A stretch of DNA of 58,181 nucleotides from JBAZCI01 sp041671025 (GTDB taxonomy: Bacteria; Patescibacteriota; Patescibacteriia; UBA10025), in assembly GCA_041671025.1 (NCBI GenBank), contig JBAZCI010000004.1:1-58181 (forward strand), given 5' to 3'. Below the pieces are notes generated by a model. It worked only from the letters and a program-made list of their open reading frames with translations, made no database searches and had not been told where the DNA came from. Shown here piece by piece: positions 40,608 through 50,400 of this stretch. Made by a program: the position numbers and the translations under genes. The first letter of the stretch is position 1; each line of letters starts with the position of its first letter.

Positions 40608-43600
40608 ATGTCTTCTATGGCCTCATTTACACACCTCCACGTCCATTCGCATTATAGTCTGCTCGACGGTCTACCCAAGATCCCCGAGCTGATTCAGCGT
40701 GCGCAAAAAGAAGGCATGACCGCTATTGCACTTACCGACCACGGAGTCATGTACGGCGCAATCGAGTTTTACCGCGAAGCGACCAAAGCTGGAATAAAGC
40801 CGATCATCGGCGTGGAAGCGTATGTTGCACACGGACACCGTTCTGAAAAGCATACACGCGCAGAGGAACGCCCCTATCACATGGTGCTTTTGGCCCGTAA
40901 CAGTACGGGATACCAAAATCTGCTCACGTTAACCACGCTTGCGCACTTGGAGGGTTTTTACTATAAGCCGCGCATTGACATGGAACTTCTGGAAAAATAC
41001 GGCGAAGGAATCATTGCGCTCTCTGCCTGTCTTCAAGGACATATCCCTCAGCTTATCCTTTCGAATGATTTTGCGGGTGCAAAAAAAGCTATCGCCTCGT
41101 ATCAGCAGATTTTTGGTAATAACGGATTTTATTTGGAATTACAGTCTCACCCGGCGATCCAAAACCAGCGCATCGTCAATGAAGGATTGATTGCCCTTTC
41201 AAAAGAAACCGGCGCCCCTCTTGTCGCGACAAACGACGTTCACTATGTTGATAGGGATGACGCGGAGGCGCAGGATATTCTCCTGTGCATACAGACAAAA
41301 AAACTACTCACTGACACCGATCGGATGAGTTACACTGCGGAAAATTTTTCTTTTCGCAGCGCTGACGAAATGGCGGCTTTATTTCCCGATGTCCCCGAGG
41401 CACTTCAAAATACCGTCCGGATCGCCGAACTGTGCGATCTCAAGATTGAGCTTGGCAACACATTGCTTCCACACTTCGAAGTGCCTGCGGACACCACGCC
41501 GGATAAGTATCTCCAAGATCTTTGTGAAAAGGGGCTGTCAACACGGTACGGCAATTCAGCGCACGACGATGTTATCCAGAAACGCCTTGCCTATGAGCTT
41601 GACGTCATTCACCGGACAGGATTTTCGACATATTTTCTCATCGTCCATGACTTCGTGAATTGGGCGAAACAGAACCGAATCGTTGTCGGTCCCGGACGCG
41701 GATCCGCGGCGGGGAGTATCGTCGCCTATCTTCTGAACATCACTAATATTGACCCGATCAGGTACGATCTGATGTTTGAACGGTTCCTCAACCCTGACCG
41801 TGTCAGTATGCCCGATATCGACCTTGATTTTGCCGATACGCGGCGCGATGAAGTCATCAGATATGTGGAGGAAAAGTACGGCAAAGAGCATGTCGCGCAA
41901 ATCATCACATTCGGAACAATGGCCGCGCGCGCGGCACTTCGCGATGTGGGGCGGGTCATGGGACTCCCCTACACGTACTGCGACCGGCTGGCAAAACTGA
42001 TTCCTATGTTCACGACACTCGAACAATCTCTCGCTACCGTTCCGGAGCTTAAAGAAGTATACGACAATGATCCTGACGGCAGAAAATTGCTTGACTCCGC
42101 AAAACGGCTCGAAGGTGTGGCACGGCACACTTCGACGCATGCCTGCGGTGTTGTCATCACAAAGGAGCCGCTTAAACAATACACCCCGCTCCAATTTGCC
42201 GCACAGGATGATAAAACAATCGTGACGCAATATTCGCTCCACCCTATCGAAGAGCTGGGCGTACTTAAAATGGACTTTTTGGGATTAAAAAATCTTACCA
42301 TCCTGGAAAATACGCTCGACATCATTCATAAGACGCGCGGCATCATGATCAATGTCGATACTATTCCTCTTGACGATCAAAAAACATTCAAGATCATGCA
42401 GGAAGGTAAGACGGTCGGAGTATTCCAGCTTGAAAGCCGGGGCATGCAGAGATACCTCGTACAACTCAAACCGACGGAGCTTGAAGACATAATTGCAATG
42501 GTAGCCCTGTTCCGTCCGGGTCCCATGGAGCTCATTCCGCAATATATTGCAGGCAAACAGGGACTTAAAAAAATTAACTACCTCCATCCAAAACTCGAAC
42601 CGATTCTCAATAAGACCTACGGGATTGCGGTCTACCAGGAGCAAGTCATGCAGATTGCGAGAGACCTTGCCGGCTTTACGCTTGCCGAAGCGGATGTACT
42701 CAGAAAAGCGGTAGGGAAAAAGATTCGCGCACTGCTCGTTGAACAGCGCGACAAGCTTATCGACGGCATGGAAAAAAATAAAATTCCCCGCAGGGCTGCA
42801 GAAAAAATATGGGAATTTATTGAACCATTCGCCCGCTACGGCTTTAACCGCGCGCATGCGGCATGCTATGCCCTGATTGCCTACCAAACAGCCTATTTCA
42901 AAGCAAACTTTCCCGAGGAATTTATGGCCTCCCTCATGACATCCGACCACGGTGATATCGAACGGGTGGCAATAGAAGTCGAGGAATGCAAGCGTATGGG
43001 CATCAACGTTTTACCACCCGATGTAAACGAAAGTTTTACGACATTTACCGCTGTGTACGATCCGCAAACCAATGAGCCTCAACACACCATTCGTTTCGGA
43101 CTGGCCGCGATCAAAAATGTCGGCAACAACGTCGTAAAAGAAATCGTTCAGGAGCGAAAAACGAACGGTCAGTACCTTACGCTTGAAGATTTTTTGCGAC
43201 GCGTACGGACAAAAGACTTAAACAAAAAATCACTCGAAAGCCTGATCAAATCAGGTGCGCTCGACGCATTTGGCGAGCGCAATCAGATGCTGAGTAATAT
43301 GGACATCATACTCGCACTCGCTAAGGCCTCGGAACATGAAGATGCAAGCGGACAAACCAATCTGTTCGGCATGATGCCGGTAGAACACGCGCCTAATCTT
43401 CGCCTGCGTCCCGCGCCTGCGGCGACAAAAAAACAGCAGCTCTCCTGGGAAAAAGAACTTCTCGGACTCTACATTTCCGATCATCCGCTTGCTGAGCACC
43501 GCGATGCGCTCAAAATCGATACAACCCCGGTGACTGAACTCCACCTGCATCGCAACAGACAGGTGACCATCGGCGGGATTATCATCGGCATTCAAAAAGT

Positions 43601-44048
43601 AATGACCCGCAATGCGGAACCGATGCTTTTCGTTCGTATGGAAGATTTGTCGGGAAGAACTGAGGTTATTGTTTTTCCATCTGTATTAAAGGAAAATCCG
43701 GTCGTATGGCAACCGGACTCCATCGTTCTCGTAAACGGAAAAGTATCAGATAAAGACGGGGTTATGAAGGTTCTCGCATCATCTGCAAAACCGTTTGTCC
43801 CTCCCTCTGCCCCTCCAGTATTGGAGGACTCGACAAATTCGCCGTATTACCTTACTATTCCCGCGGAAGTAGCTTCCCAACGCCTGGATACATTAAAAGA
43901 TGTTTTTGCAAAATTTCCCGGTGAGCAAACCGTGCATTTGAAAGTGACGTCAGGTGGAAAAACGAAAGTCATTGCGACAAAATATGTAATCACGGCTTCC
44001 GCTGAATTTCAAAAAGCCGTTAATGAAATCATACACAACGTCATATGA
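40608..44048 (+). CDS. dnaE: DNA polymerase III alpha subunit
   Basis: This 1146-aa protein carries an N-terminal PHP domain (HLHVHSHYSLLDG, ALTDHGVMYG), the C-family palm with the catalytic carboxylates in MPDIDLDF, the fingers region, a helix-hairpin-helix part and a C-terminal OB fold (VTIGGIIIGIQKV). It is of the DnaE1 type and replicates the chromosome. Start ATG 40608 or 40617. It overlaps the following gene by 4 nt, an unusual partner for dnaE. Confidence 0.97.
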   Translation: MSSMASFTHLHVHSHYSLLDGLPKIPELIQRAQKEGMTAIALTDHGVMYGAIEFYREATKAGIKPIIGVEAYVAHGHRSEKHTRAEERPYHMVLLARNSTGYQNLLTLTTLAHLEGFYYKPRIDMELLEKYGEGIIALSACLQGHIPQLILSNDFAGAKKAIASYQQIFGNNGFYLELQSHPAIQNQRIVNEGLIALSKETGAPLVATNDVHYVDRDDAEAQDILLCIQTKKLLTDTDRMSYTAENFSFRSADEMAALFPDVPEALQNTVRIAELCDLKIELGNTLLPHFEVPADTTPDKYLQDLCEKGLSTRYGNSAHDDVIQKRLAYELDVIHRTGFSTYFLIVHDFVNWAKQNRIVVGPGRGSAAGSIVAYLLNITNIDPIRYDLMFERFLNPDRVSMPDIDLDFADTRRDEVIRYVEEKYGKEHVAQIITFGTMAARAALRDVGRVMGLPYTYCDRLAKLIPMFTTLEQSLATVPELKEVYDNDPDGRKLLDSAKRLEGVARHTSTHACGVVITKEPLKQYTPLQFAAQDDKTIVTQYSLHPIEELGVLKMDFLGLKNLTILENTLDIIHKTRGIMINVDTIPLDDQKTFKIMQEGKTVGVFQLESRGMQRYLVQLKPTELEDIIAMVALFRPGPMELIPQYIAGKQGLKKINYLHPKLEPILNKTYGIAVYQEQVMQIARDLAGFTLAEADVLRKAVGKKIRALLVEQRDKLIDGMEKNKIPRRAAEKIWEFIEPFARYGFNRAHAACYALIAYQTAYFKANFPEEFMASLMTSDHGDIERVAIEVEECKRMGINVLPPDVNESFTTFTAVYDPQTNEPQHTIRFGLAAIKNVGNNVVKEIVQERKTNGQYLTLEDFLRRVRTKDLNKKSLESLIKSGALDAFGERNQMLSNMDIILALAKASEHEDASGQTNLFGMMPVEHAPNLRLRPAPAATKKQQLSWEKELLGLYISDHPLAEHRDALKIDTTPVTELHLHRNRQVTIGGIIIGIQKVMTRNAEPMLFVRMEDLSGRTEVIVFPSVLKENPVVWQPDSIVLVNGKVSDKDGVMKVLASSAKPFVPPSAPPVLEDSTNSPYYLTIPAEVASQRLDTLKDVFAKFPGEQTVHLKVTSGGKTKVIATKYVITASAEFQKAVNEIIHNVI

Positions 44049-45298
44049 AGCGGCCGCGGGCAAAATCAACAACACGCGTACCTGCAAAAACACGCGCACA
44101 GCGTGTATCTCTGACATCAGCTCGTACAACAACGTCATACAAAAAAGTGGCGATATTATTTACCGTTATTGTTACAGCACTGGCGGGCGTTATTATTTAT
44201 TTTTCTTTTACTAAAACAATAATTACCGTGACTCCTGCACCGGTAGCGCAAACGGTAACGTCAATCGTACGCGTTGCCGAAACGGTCCCCGAAGAGCAGG
44301 GCGAAACGATTACGATATCTGGAAAACTTCTGACCGAAACGATCAGTGATTCAATCACCACCTCCAATCTCACCCCTTCGGGTGAAGTCGCGGACATCGC
44401 TAAAGGCACTGTCACAATCTACAATAACTGGTCACAAACGCAACCATTGCAGGCGACTACACGATTGCTATCAACGCCGGGAGTGCTCTTTCGCATCGAA
44501 AACCGAGTTGACGTCCCGGCAAAGGGCAAAGTTGAGCATGTCCCGGTTTACGCTGACCAGGCGGGAGCCGAGGGAAACATTGCTCCCACGCGATTTACGA
44601 TCCCGGGGTTGTGGGAAGGGCTGCGTGATGACATTTACGCTGAAAGCGATGAACCGATGTCCGGAGGAACAAGAAACGCTAAAATCGTGACTGAAGAAGA
44701 TATTTCACAGCTCCGCAAACAACTGATCACACAAAGCGAAGGCAAAGCCCTTGATGCATTCACGCACCGGGTCGACGAGCAGTCCCTGGCATTTCGGGTC
44801 ACCTCCGAGTCGCTCATTGAACAGGTTATCCTCGAAGAAAATATATCTCACACTCCGGGACAAGAAACGGATTCGCTTACCATTGATCGAAAAACCCGGT
44901 TTACCGCTCTTGCAATCGATTACGACGAACTTCACGCATATCTTGAAACGGAATTGCGTAGCAAAATTTCACCGGATCTTAAAATTGCCGACTTGAAGAA
45001 CGAAGATATCGCATATACCGTTTCTGCGTCTGACACTGAAGCTCAAACTGCCGAATTACGCGTAACGGTTTCTGTGCAAACTGCGATTCGACTCTCAAGC
45101 CCCATTTTTGACCGTCAGAAGCTTCTCGCCAAAGATGCTCAGCAGATATCGACATATTTTTCGACGTTTGATGAGGTGCAGAGTGTAGAAATTGATTTTT
45201 CTCCCTTTTGGCTCAAACGCACTCCCAGCCTGCTCGACCACCTTGAAATACACATCAATGAAATTTCTCTGAATAACACGGAAGGCGATACGGATTGA
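44045..45298 (+). CDS. Membrane-anchored baseplate-J-like protein
   Basis: This 417-aa protein has a basic N-terminus (1-33), one membrane helix (about 34-56), and an ectodomain with a pattern like baseplate J/gp47 proteins: GTVTIYNNWSQTQPLQATTR, VPAKGKVEHVPVYADQAGAEGN. The function of such anchored proteins is unknown; they may join surface structures. Overlap with dnaE by 4 nt suggests coupled expression. No phage genes accompany it, so a prophage origin is not supported. Confidence 0.65.
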   Translation: MKRPRAKSTTRVPAKTRAQRVSLTSARTTTSYKKVAILFTVIVTALAGVIIYFSFTKTIITVTPAPVAQTVTSIVRVAETVPEEQGETITISGKLLTETISDSITTSNLTPSGEVADIAKGTVTIYNNWSQTQPLQATTRLLSTPGVLFRIENRVDVPAKGKVEHVPVYADQAGAEGNIAPTRFTIPGLWEGLRDDIYAESDEPMSGGTRNAKIVTEEDISQLRKQLITQSEGKALDAFTHRVDEQSLAFRVTSESLIEQVILEENISHTPGQETDSLTIDRKTRFTALAIDYDELHAYLETELRSKISPDLKIADLKNEDIAYTVSASDTEAQTAELRVTVSVQTAIRLSSPIFDRQKLLAKDAQQISTYFSTFDEVQSVEIDFSPFWLKRTPSLLDHLEIHINEISLNNTEGDTD

Positions 45299-45330
45299 CA
45301 ATGTTAGCCAAGGTTTGACATACTGTATAG

Positions 45331-45494
45331 GCGATGATTGAAAAGGTTACCATCCTTTTTTCACAAGAGTGAATCCTCATGAGTGAGGTCTAAATCGCAC
45401 GGAAAGCGCCTTCGGAATCTCCGGAGGAAATTGGGTGGAACCGTCCCCGGGCAATGCGTACGCCCGCCAGGACCCCAAAGAAATTTCTTTAGGG
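45331..45494 (+). promoter_or_regulatory. T-box-like leader of thrS
   Basis: The antiterminator/antisequestrator fold is textbook: A1 helix TTGGG (45431-45435) with CCCAA (45474-45478), 7-nt bulge TGGAACC (45436-45442), and A2 helix GTCC (45443-45446) with GGAC (45470-45473). The UGGA of the bulge matches the 3' UCCA of tRNA-Thr. The competing hairpin uses the same CCCAA and pairs CCCAAAGAAA with TTTCTTTAGGG (45474-45494), covering an AGGG that could be the ribosome binding site. No T-run follows, so control is probably translational. The upstream stem closed by GCGAT/ATCGC (45331-45398) would hold Stem I; it contains an ACC triplet, but I cannot assign the specifier with confidence. Confidence 0.75.
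45341..45361 (+). terminator. Terminator-like hairpin after the dnaE operon
   Basis: AAAAGG (45341-45346) and CCTTTTTTT form a stem with loop TTACCAT and a T-run. It could end the dnaE transcript or belong to the thrS leader; the two readings conflict and only one may be right. Confidence 0.45.
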
Positions 45495-45504
45495 TATATT
45501 TACT

Positions 45505-47244
45505 ATGTCTACACAACAAACCTCCAACGACCAGATTCACAAAATTCGTCATTCAGCATCTCATATGATGGCCGCTGCGGTGTCGCAGATGTTTCCTGAC
45601 GTTAAACTTGGCATCGGCCCCGTTATCGAAAACGGTTTTTATTATGATTTCGAGCTTCCCCGATCGCTTACAGACGAGGATATCAAACGGATTGAATCAA
45701 AAATGAAAAAACTGATCTCGCGGAATATTCCGTTTATCCGAAAAGAAGTGACTCCCGATGAAGCCCGTACGCTCTCTGCAGGCCAACCCTACAAGCTTGA
45801 GCTCATAGAAGAACTCGCCGAAAACCACAAGCCGATCACCTACTATGCCTCCGGACCGTTTACTGATCTCTGCGGAGGTCCCCACGTCGCATCCACCAAG
45901 GAAATCAACCCGCAGGCCGTCCGCCTGATGTCCACCGCAGGCGCATATTGGCGCGGAAATGAGGAAAATACTATGCTGCAACGAATATACGGCGTCGCTT
46001 TTGAGACACCACAAGAACTTGAAGCATACATCAAGCAACAGGAAGAAATTAAACGTCGCGACCACCGGCGCTTAGGCGTTGCGCTTGACTTGTTCAGCTT
46101 TCACCCCGTTGCTCCGGGCGCCCCTTTTTGGCACCCGCACGGTATGATTATTTTCAAGGAACTCGAAACATTTTCACGATCGATGCATGAATCTGCCGGC
46201 TATCAGGAAATTAGCACTCCCCTATTAGTAAAGAAAGAACTCTGGGAACGTTCCGGACACTGGCGCCACTACCAGGACAGCATGTTTATCGTCCAAGAAC
46301 ATGACGAAACATATTCGTTGAAGCCGATGAACTGTCCTGAAGCAACTATCGTTTATTCCTCAGGAATTCGCAGCTATCGCGATCTTCCCATCCGACTTTC
46401 GGAAATCGGCCGCCTGCATCGCAACGAAATTTCCGGAGCGCTTGGCGGACTTTTCCGCGTTCGGCAGATTACCATGGATGATGCGCATATTTTTTGCACG
46501 CCGGAACAAATCGAGTCGGAGATTTCAGGCGTTATCAAAATGGTGTCATCGTGCTATAAGGTTTTTGGATTACCGGTACGCATGTACCTCTCCACAATGC
46601 CCGACGAGCATCTCGGCACGGAAGACGTATGGAGAAAAGCGGAACATGCACTCGCCGCGGCGTTAAAAAAACGCAAGATACCGTACGAAACAAAACCGAA
46701 AGATGGCGCTTTCTACGGACCTAAGATAGATATTGAGATCAGCGACGCTGTCGGACGCTCTTGGCAAGTAGCCACCATTCAGCTTGATTTTAACCTTCCT
46801 GAACGTTTCGAGCTTGAATATACGGATGCTCACGGTGACAAACAGCGGCCAGTGATGATTCACCGCGCTATTTACGGCAGTTTTGAGAGGTTTATCGGCA
46901 TCCTCACCGAGCACTATGAGGGAGCATTTCCTGTATGGCTATCACCGGTGCAAGTAAGCATTATTCCAGTGGGTAAATCACACATCGCCTTTTCAAAAAA
47001 GCTTGGAGTTGAATTTCTCAACGCAGGTATACGGGCCCACGTTGATGACATGAACGAAACCGTAGGCTATAAAATACGCAATGCAGAAAAGAGAAAAGTT
47101 CCGTACATGATTGTCATCGGCGATAAAGAGATGCAGTCTCCAAAACTCCACGTTCGCATCCGCGGAAAAAAGAAACTTTCAATTGTTTCCAAGAAAAGTT
47201 TCCTCGAACGGATACTGGAGGAAATCGCGAAAAAAAAGAAATAA
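45505..47244 (+). CDS. thrS: Threonyl-tRNA synthetase without TGS domain
   Basis: This 579-aa class II synthetase begins directly with the editing-type domain (KIRHSASHMMAAAVSQMFP) and continues through motif 2 (LSEIGRLHRNEISGAL), motif 3 (GSFERFIGILTEHYEG) and the anticodon-binding domain. Typical bacterial ThrRS are about 640 aa with an N-terminal TGS domain, which is absent here. It charges tRNA-Thr, three isoacceptors of which lie in this window. It is under an apparent T-box. Confidence 0.96.
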   Translation: MSTQQTSNDQIHKIRHSASHMMAAAVSQMFPDVKLGIGPVIENGFYYDFELPRSLTDEDIKRIESKMKKLISRNIPFIRKEVTPDEARTLSAGQPYKLELIEELAENHKPITYYASGPFTDLCGGPHVASTKEINPQAVRLMSTAGAYWRGNEENTMLQRIYGVAFETPQELEAYIKQQEEIKRRDHRRLGVALDLFSFHPVAPGAPFWHPHGMIIFKELETFSRSMHESAGYQEISTPLLVKKELWERSGHWRHYQDSMFIVQEHDETYSLKPMNCPEATIVYSSGIRSYRDLPIRLSEIGRLHRNEISGALGGLFRVRQITMDDAHIFCTPEQIESEISGVIKMVSSCYKVFGLPVRMYLSTMPDEHLGTEDVWRKAEHALAAALKKRKIPYETKPKDGAFYGPKIDIEISDAVGRSWQVATIQLDFNLPERFELEYTDAHGDKQRPVMIHRAIYGSFERFIGILTEHYEGAFPVWLSPVQVSIIPVGKSHIAFSKKLGVEFLNAGIRAHVDDMNETVGYKIRNAEKRKVPYMIVIGDKEMQSPKLHVRIRGKKKLSIVSKKSFLERILEEIAKKKK

Positions 47245-47268
47245 TATTTTGATACCCAAAAGCCCGGT

Positions 47269-47300
47269 TGCGCGATAACGCATTCCGGACTTTTTGATAT
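47269..47300 (+). terminator. thrS terminator
   Basis: The stem AGCCCGG/CCGGACT with an inner TTGCG/CGCAT pairing (47269-47292) is followed by TTTTTG. Confidence 0.65.
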
Positions 47301-47311
47301 TTCCTTTACTT

Positions 47312-47446
47312 TTACGTACTCTTCGCCAGCAAAAGCGCGAGTGCAATTCCTCCGACTGCCGCGCCGAGGACCATCACGCTAATCGCAACCTTGACTCCGA
47401 CTGAAAGCTGGCTTACTTTGACCTGCTGTTTTGGTTCAAATTCCAT
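47312..47446 (-). CDS. 44-aa predicted membrane peptide
   Basis: This open frame starts MEFEPKQQVKVSQL and then has one hydrophobic helix rich in Val, Ala, Gly and Leu. It lies 17 nt after the protease gene on the same strand. No Shine-Dalgarno site. The helix pattern supports a real membrane peptide, but it is short and could be chance. Confidence 0.4.
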   Translation of the reverse strand: MEFEPKQQVKVSQLSVGVKVAISVMVLGAAVGGIALALLLAKST

Positions 47447-47463
47447 ATCGGTGCAATGGTTGA

Positions 47464-50400
47464 TTATTGAACCGCTTTTAATGCATCAAGTACTTTACCG
47501 TTTGAAGCGGCAGACAGTGCTGTCTGCAGTTGAACGGTGGTATATTCAGGATATTTTGTGAGGAGCAGGGCTGTGACACCGGCGCTGTATGCCGCGGAAG
47601 CGGACGTTCCGCTCATGCGGTAATTTTCAGCACCAACGCTGTATTTGCCGCAATACTTGCCGGACGGATTCCCGAAGCAGTACATATCCAGACGGGTACC
47701 TTTTGCGTTGCGTGCACGGAGTGACAGAATATCGGCGCCGGGAGCAAGGACATCGACCACGGAGCCCGTATTCGAGAAATACACGCGCTTGCCCGACGGA
47801 TCAGAGGCCGCTACAGCAATTACCGCGGAATGGTTTGCCGGCATAAATGTTTTTGCATCCCGCGCATCATTTCCCGCAGGTGCCACCATCGAAACACCGA
47901 GTCGTGCAGAGTACTGCAATATGTCTCCCATGAGATGCGAATCTCCATAGAATCCAAATCCCATGACGAGTATATCTGCGCCGTTATCCACGGCATATTG
48001 TACCCCACGGACAATTTTATCCACCGCTCCACGACCGTCACTGCCCATGACCTTCACTGGCATAATGGCGCATGTCGGACAAACTCCTGCAATGCCCTGT
48101 GTATTCACACCGGATGCAATGATGCCAGCCATATGCGTTCCGTGTCCCATGTCATCAAGCGGGGCTTCGGCCTTCACAAAGTTCCACCCGGTGTAGTCAT
48201 TGACGTACCCGTTGGCATCATCATCGATAGTATTCCCCGAACGTTCCTTTGCATTTTTCCATATATGTCCGGCGAGATCAGGATGTGCAGTATCGACGCC
48301 GGTATCAAGAACGGCGACGGTTAATGACGGATCAGCCTCATGAACGCTCACAGCAGGATACACCATGCGGATGAGGACGATGACGTCTGAAACATCCGTT
48401 CTGCCGTCACGATTGACATCCCCTGCGCCCTCTGGAACCGGCGGACGACCTTCGGAGAAAATGTAGGCAATCAAATAGTCAATATCAACCCTGTCTACAT
48501 TTCCGCTATTGTCAACGTCTCCGCGTATGTACGACGCATCCACTTGACGTGTTTGGAGAAGGCTGACCAGCGCTACCACATCACTGATATTCACCTGCCC
48601 GTCACCGTCGATATCACCCAATGCCAGCGGAGTTGGTGCCGGTCCGTCCTGAAAAATATAGGCGAGCAAATAATCCGCATCTGACCAATTGACGCGTCCA
48701 TCCGCATTGACGTCGCCCTTGTCGGCCTGCGCATCAGGTTCCTGGCCAATGAGATTAATCAACATCACCGCATCGCTGATATTTACCAATCCGTCCTGAT
48801 CAATATCACCGCGTGATAACGGATCGGGCGCGGTTCCTCCCTCAAAAATATAGGCGAGGAGAAAATCTACATCGGCAAGCGTTACGGTACCGTCACCGTT
48901 TACGTCGCCGAATAGAAACGAAGGAATGACTCCGTCCTGTACGGGAACTATCGTAGTTGAAGCTGCAAATTCCCGCTGTTGCGACTCCGGTTCACCGACA
49001 GGTGCCGTAGGAACCGAGCCGGTGTTCGCTTCAATAAACTGGATAAGCCTGATCACGTCGCTGATATTTACTATTCCATTTTCATCAACATCGCCTACAG
49101 ACAACGGTACAGGCGCAGATCCTCCGTTGAATATATAGTCAATGAGAAAATACACATCCGCGAATGTAATTACTCCGTCTCCCGTTACCTCACCGCGCCC
49201 ACCCGACGGTGCCTGGTAGGTAAGATCAACGAGCACAACAATATCAGATACATTCACCAGCCCGTTTCCATCAAGATCTCCGCGACTGAGCGGGTCCGGA
49301 GCAGGACCGCCTGAAAAGATATAGGCAACGAGGAAATCCACGTCAGCCTGATTGACCGCCGTGTCATTATTCACGTCACCCGCGGCCGGATCCCGGGGAA
49401 GAGGCACCACAAGCTGTATAAGCAGGACTGCGTCGCTGACATTCACCAGCCCGTTTCCATCAAGATCTCCGCGACTGAGCGGGTCCGGAGCAGGACCGCC
49501 TGAAAAGATGTACGCCAATATATACGTTATATCATCAGCGGTGATACTCCCGCTGGCATTAGCATCACCCCGTAAATACAGGGGGAGTTCCGGGGCGGGA
49601 GCATCCGGGGCAGTCGGAGATGTGACAACGGCCGCCGATCCTACCTTATATGCTCCGTGAATATGATTAACTAAGACGATCACATCAGAAATAGTTACCC
49701 GTCCGTCTCCATTCACATCACCGCTCGCAAGCGGAAGCGGCGCCGGGCCGCCTTCAAAAATATATGCGAGAAGATATACCGTATCATCTTCATTGATATT
49801 GCCGTCAGCGTTCACATCCCCGGTGAGGTATGACTCCTGGGGAAATGTTTGCAGAATGTCAACGAGAGTGACGACATCGGAAATATTAACTATGCTGTCG
49901 CCATTTATGTCACCGCGACTTAACGGTTCAGGCGCAGGTCCGCCTTCAAAAATATAGGCGTTAAGCGCGCGCACATCCGACCAGTTCGTCTTAGTGTCCC
50001 CATTCACATCATTTTGCTGCCCGCTGGTAGGCGTTGCGAGACCAAGGTAATCAACGAGAGCAACAACATCGCTAATGTTCACAAGTCCATCACCATTTAC
50101 GTCGCCTCGGCTTAACGGTTCAGGCGCAGGTCCGCCTTTAAAGATATAATTGATAAGAAAATCAATGTCGGCGGCATTCGCAACACCATCCGCATTAGGA
50201 TCTGCGTAGGCATCGAACACTTCATCCCACGCATCATCGACATGCATCTGTGCAAGTGCATACTGATTTCCATACGACTGTCTCCAGGCGCCGCTGCCTT
50301 TTGCCAACGGATCGGCAAGCTCGAGACTGGCAACGCTTGCTTGAAAATTTGGCTCACAAAATTCTGTCTTTTGATGATCAACGCATCCTTTCAAGACCAA

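Noticed and set aside
44045..45298. A prophage baseplate gene
   Set aside because: It has a membrane anchor, overlaps dnaE, and no other phage gene is present.
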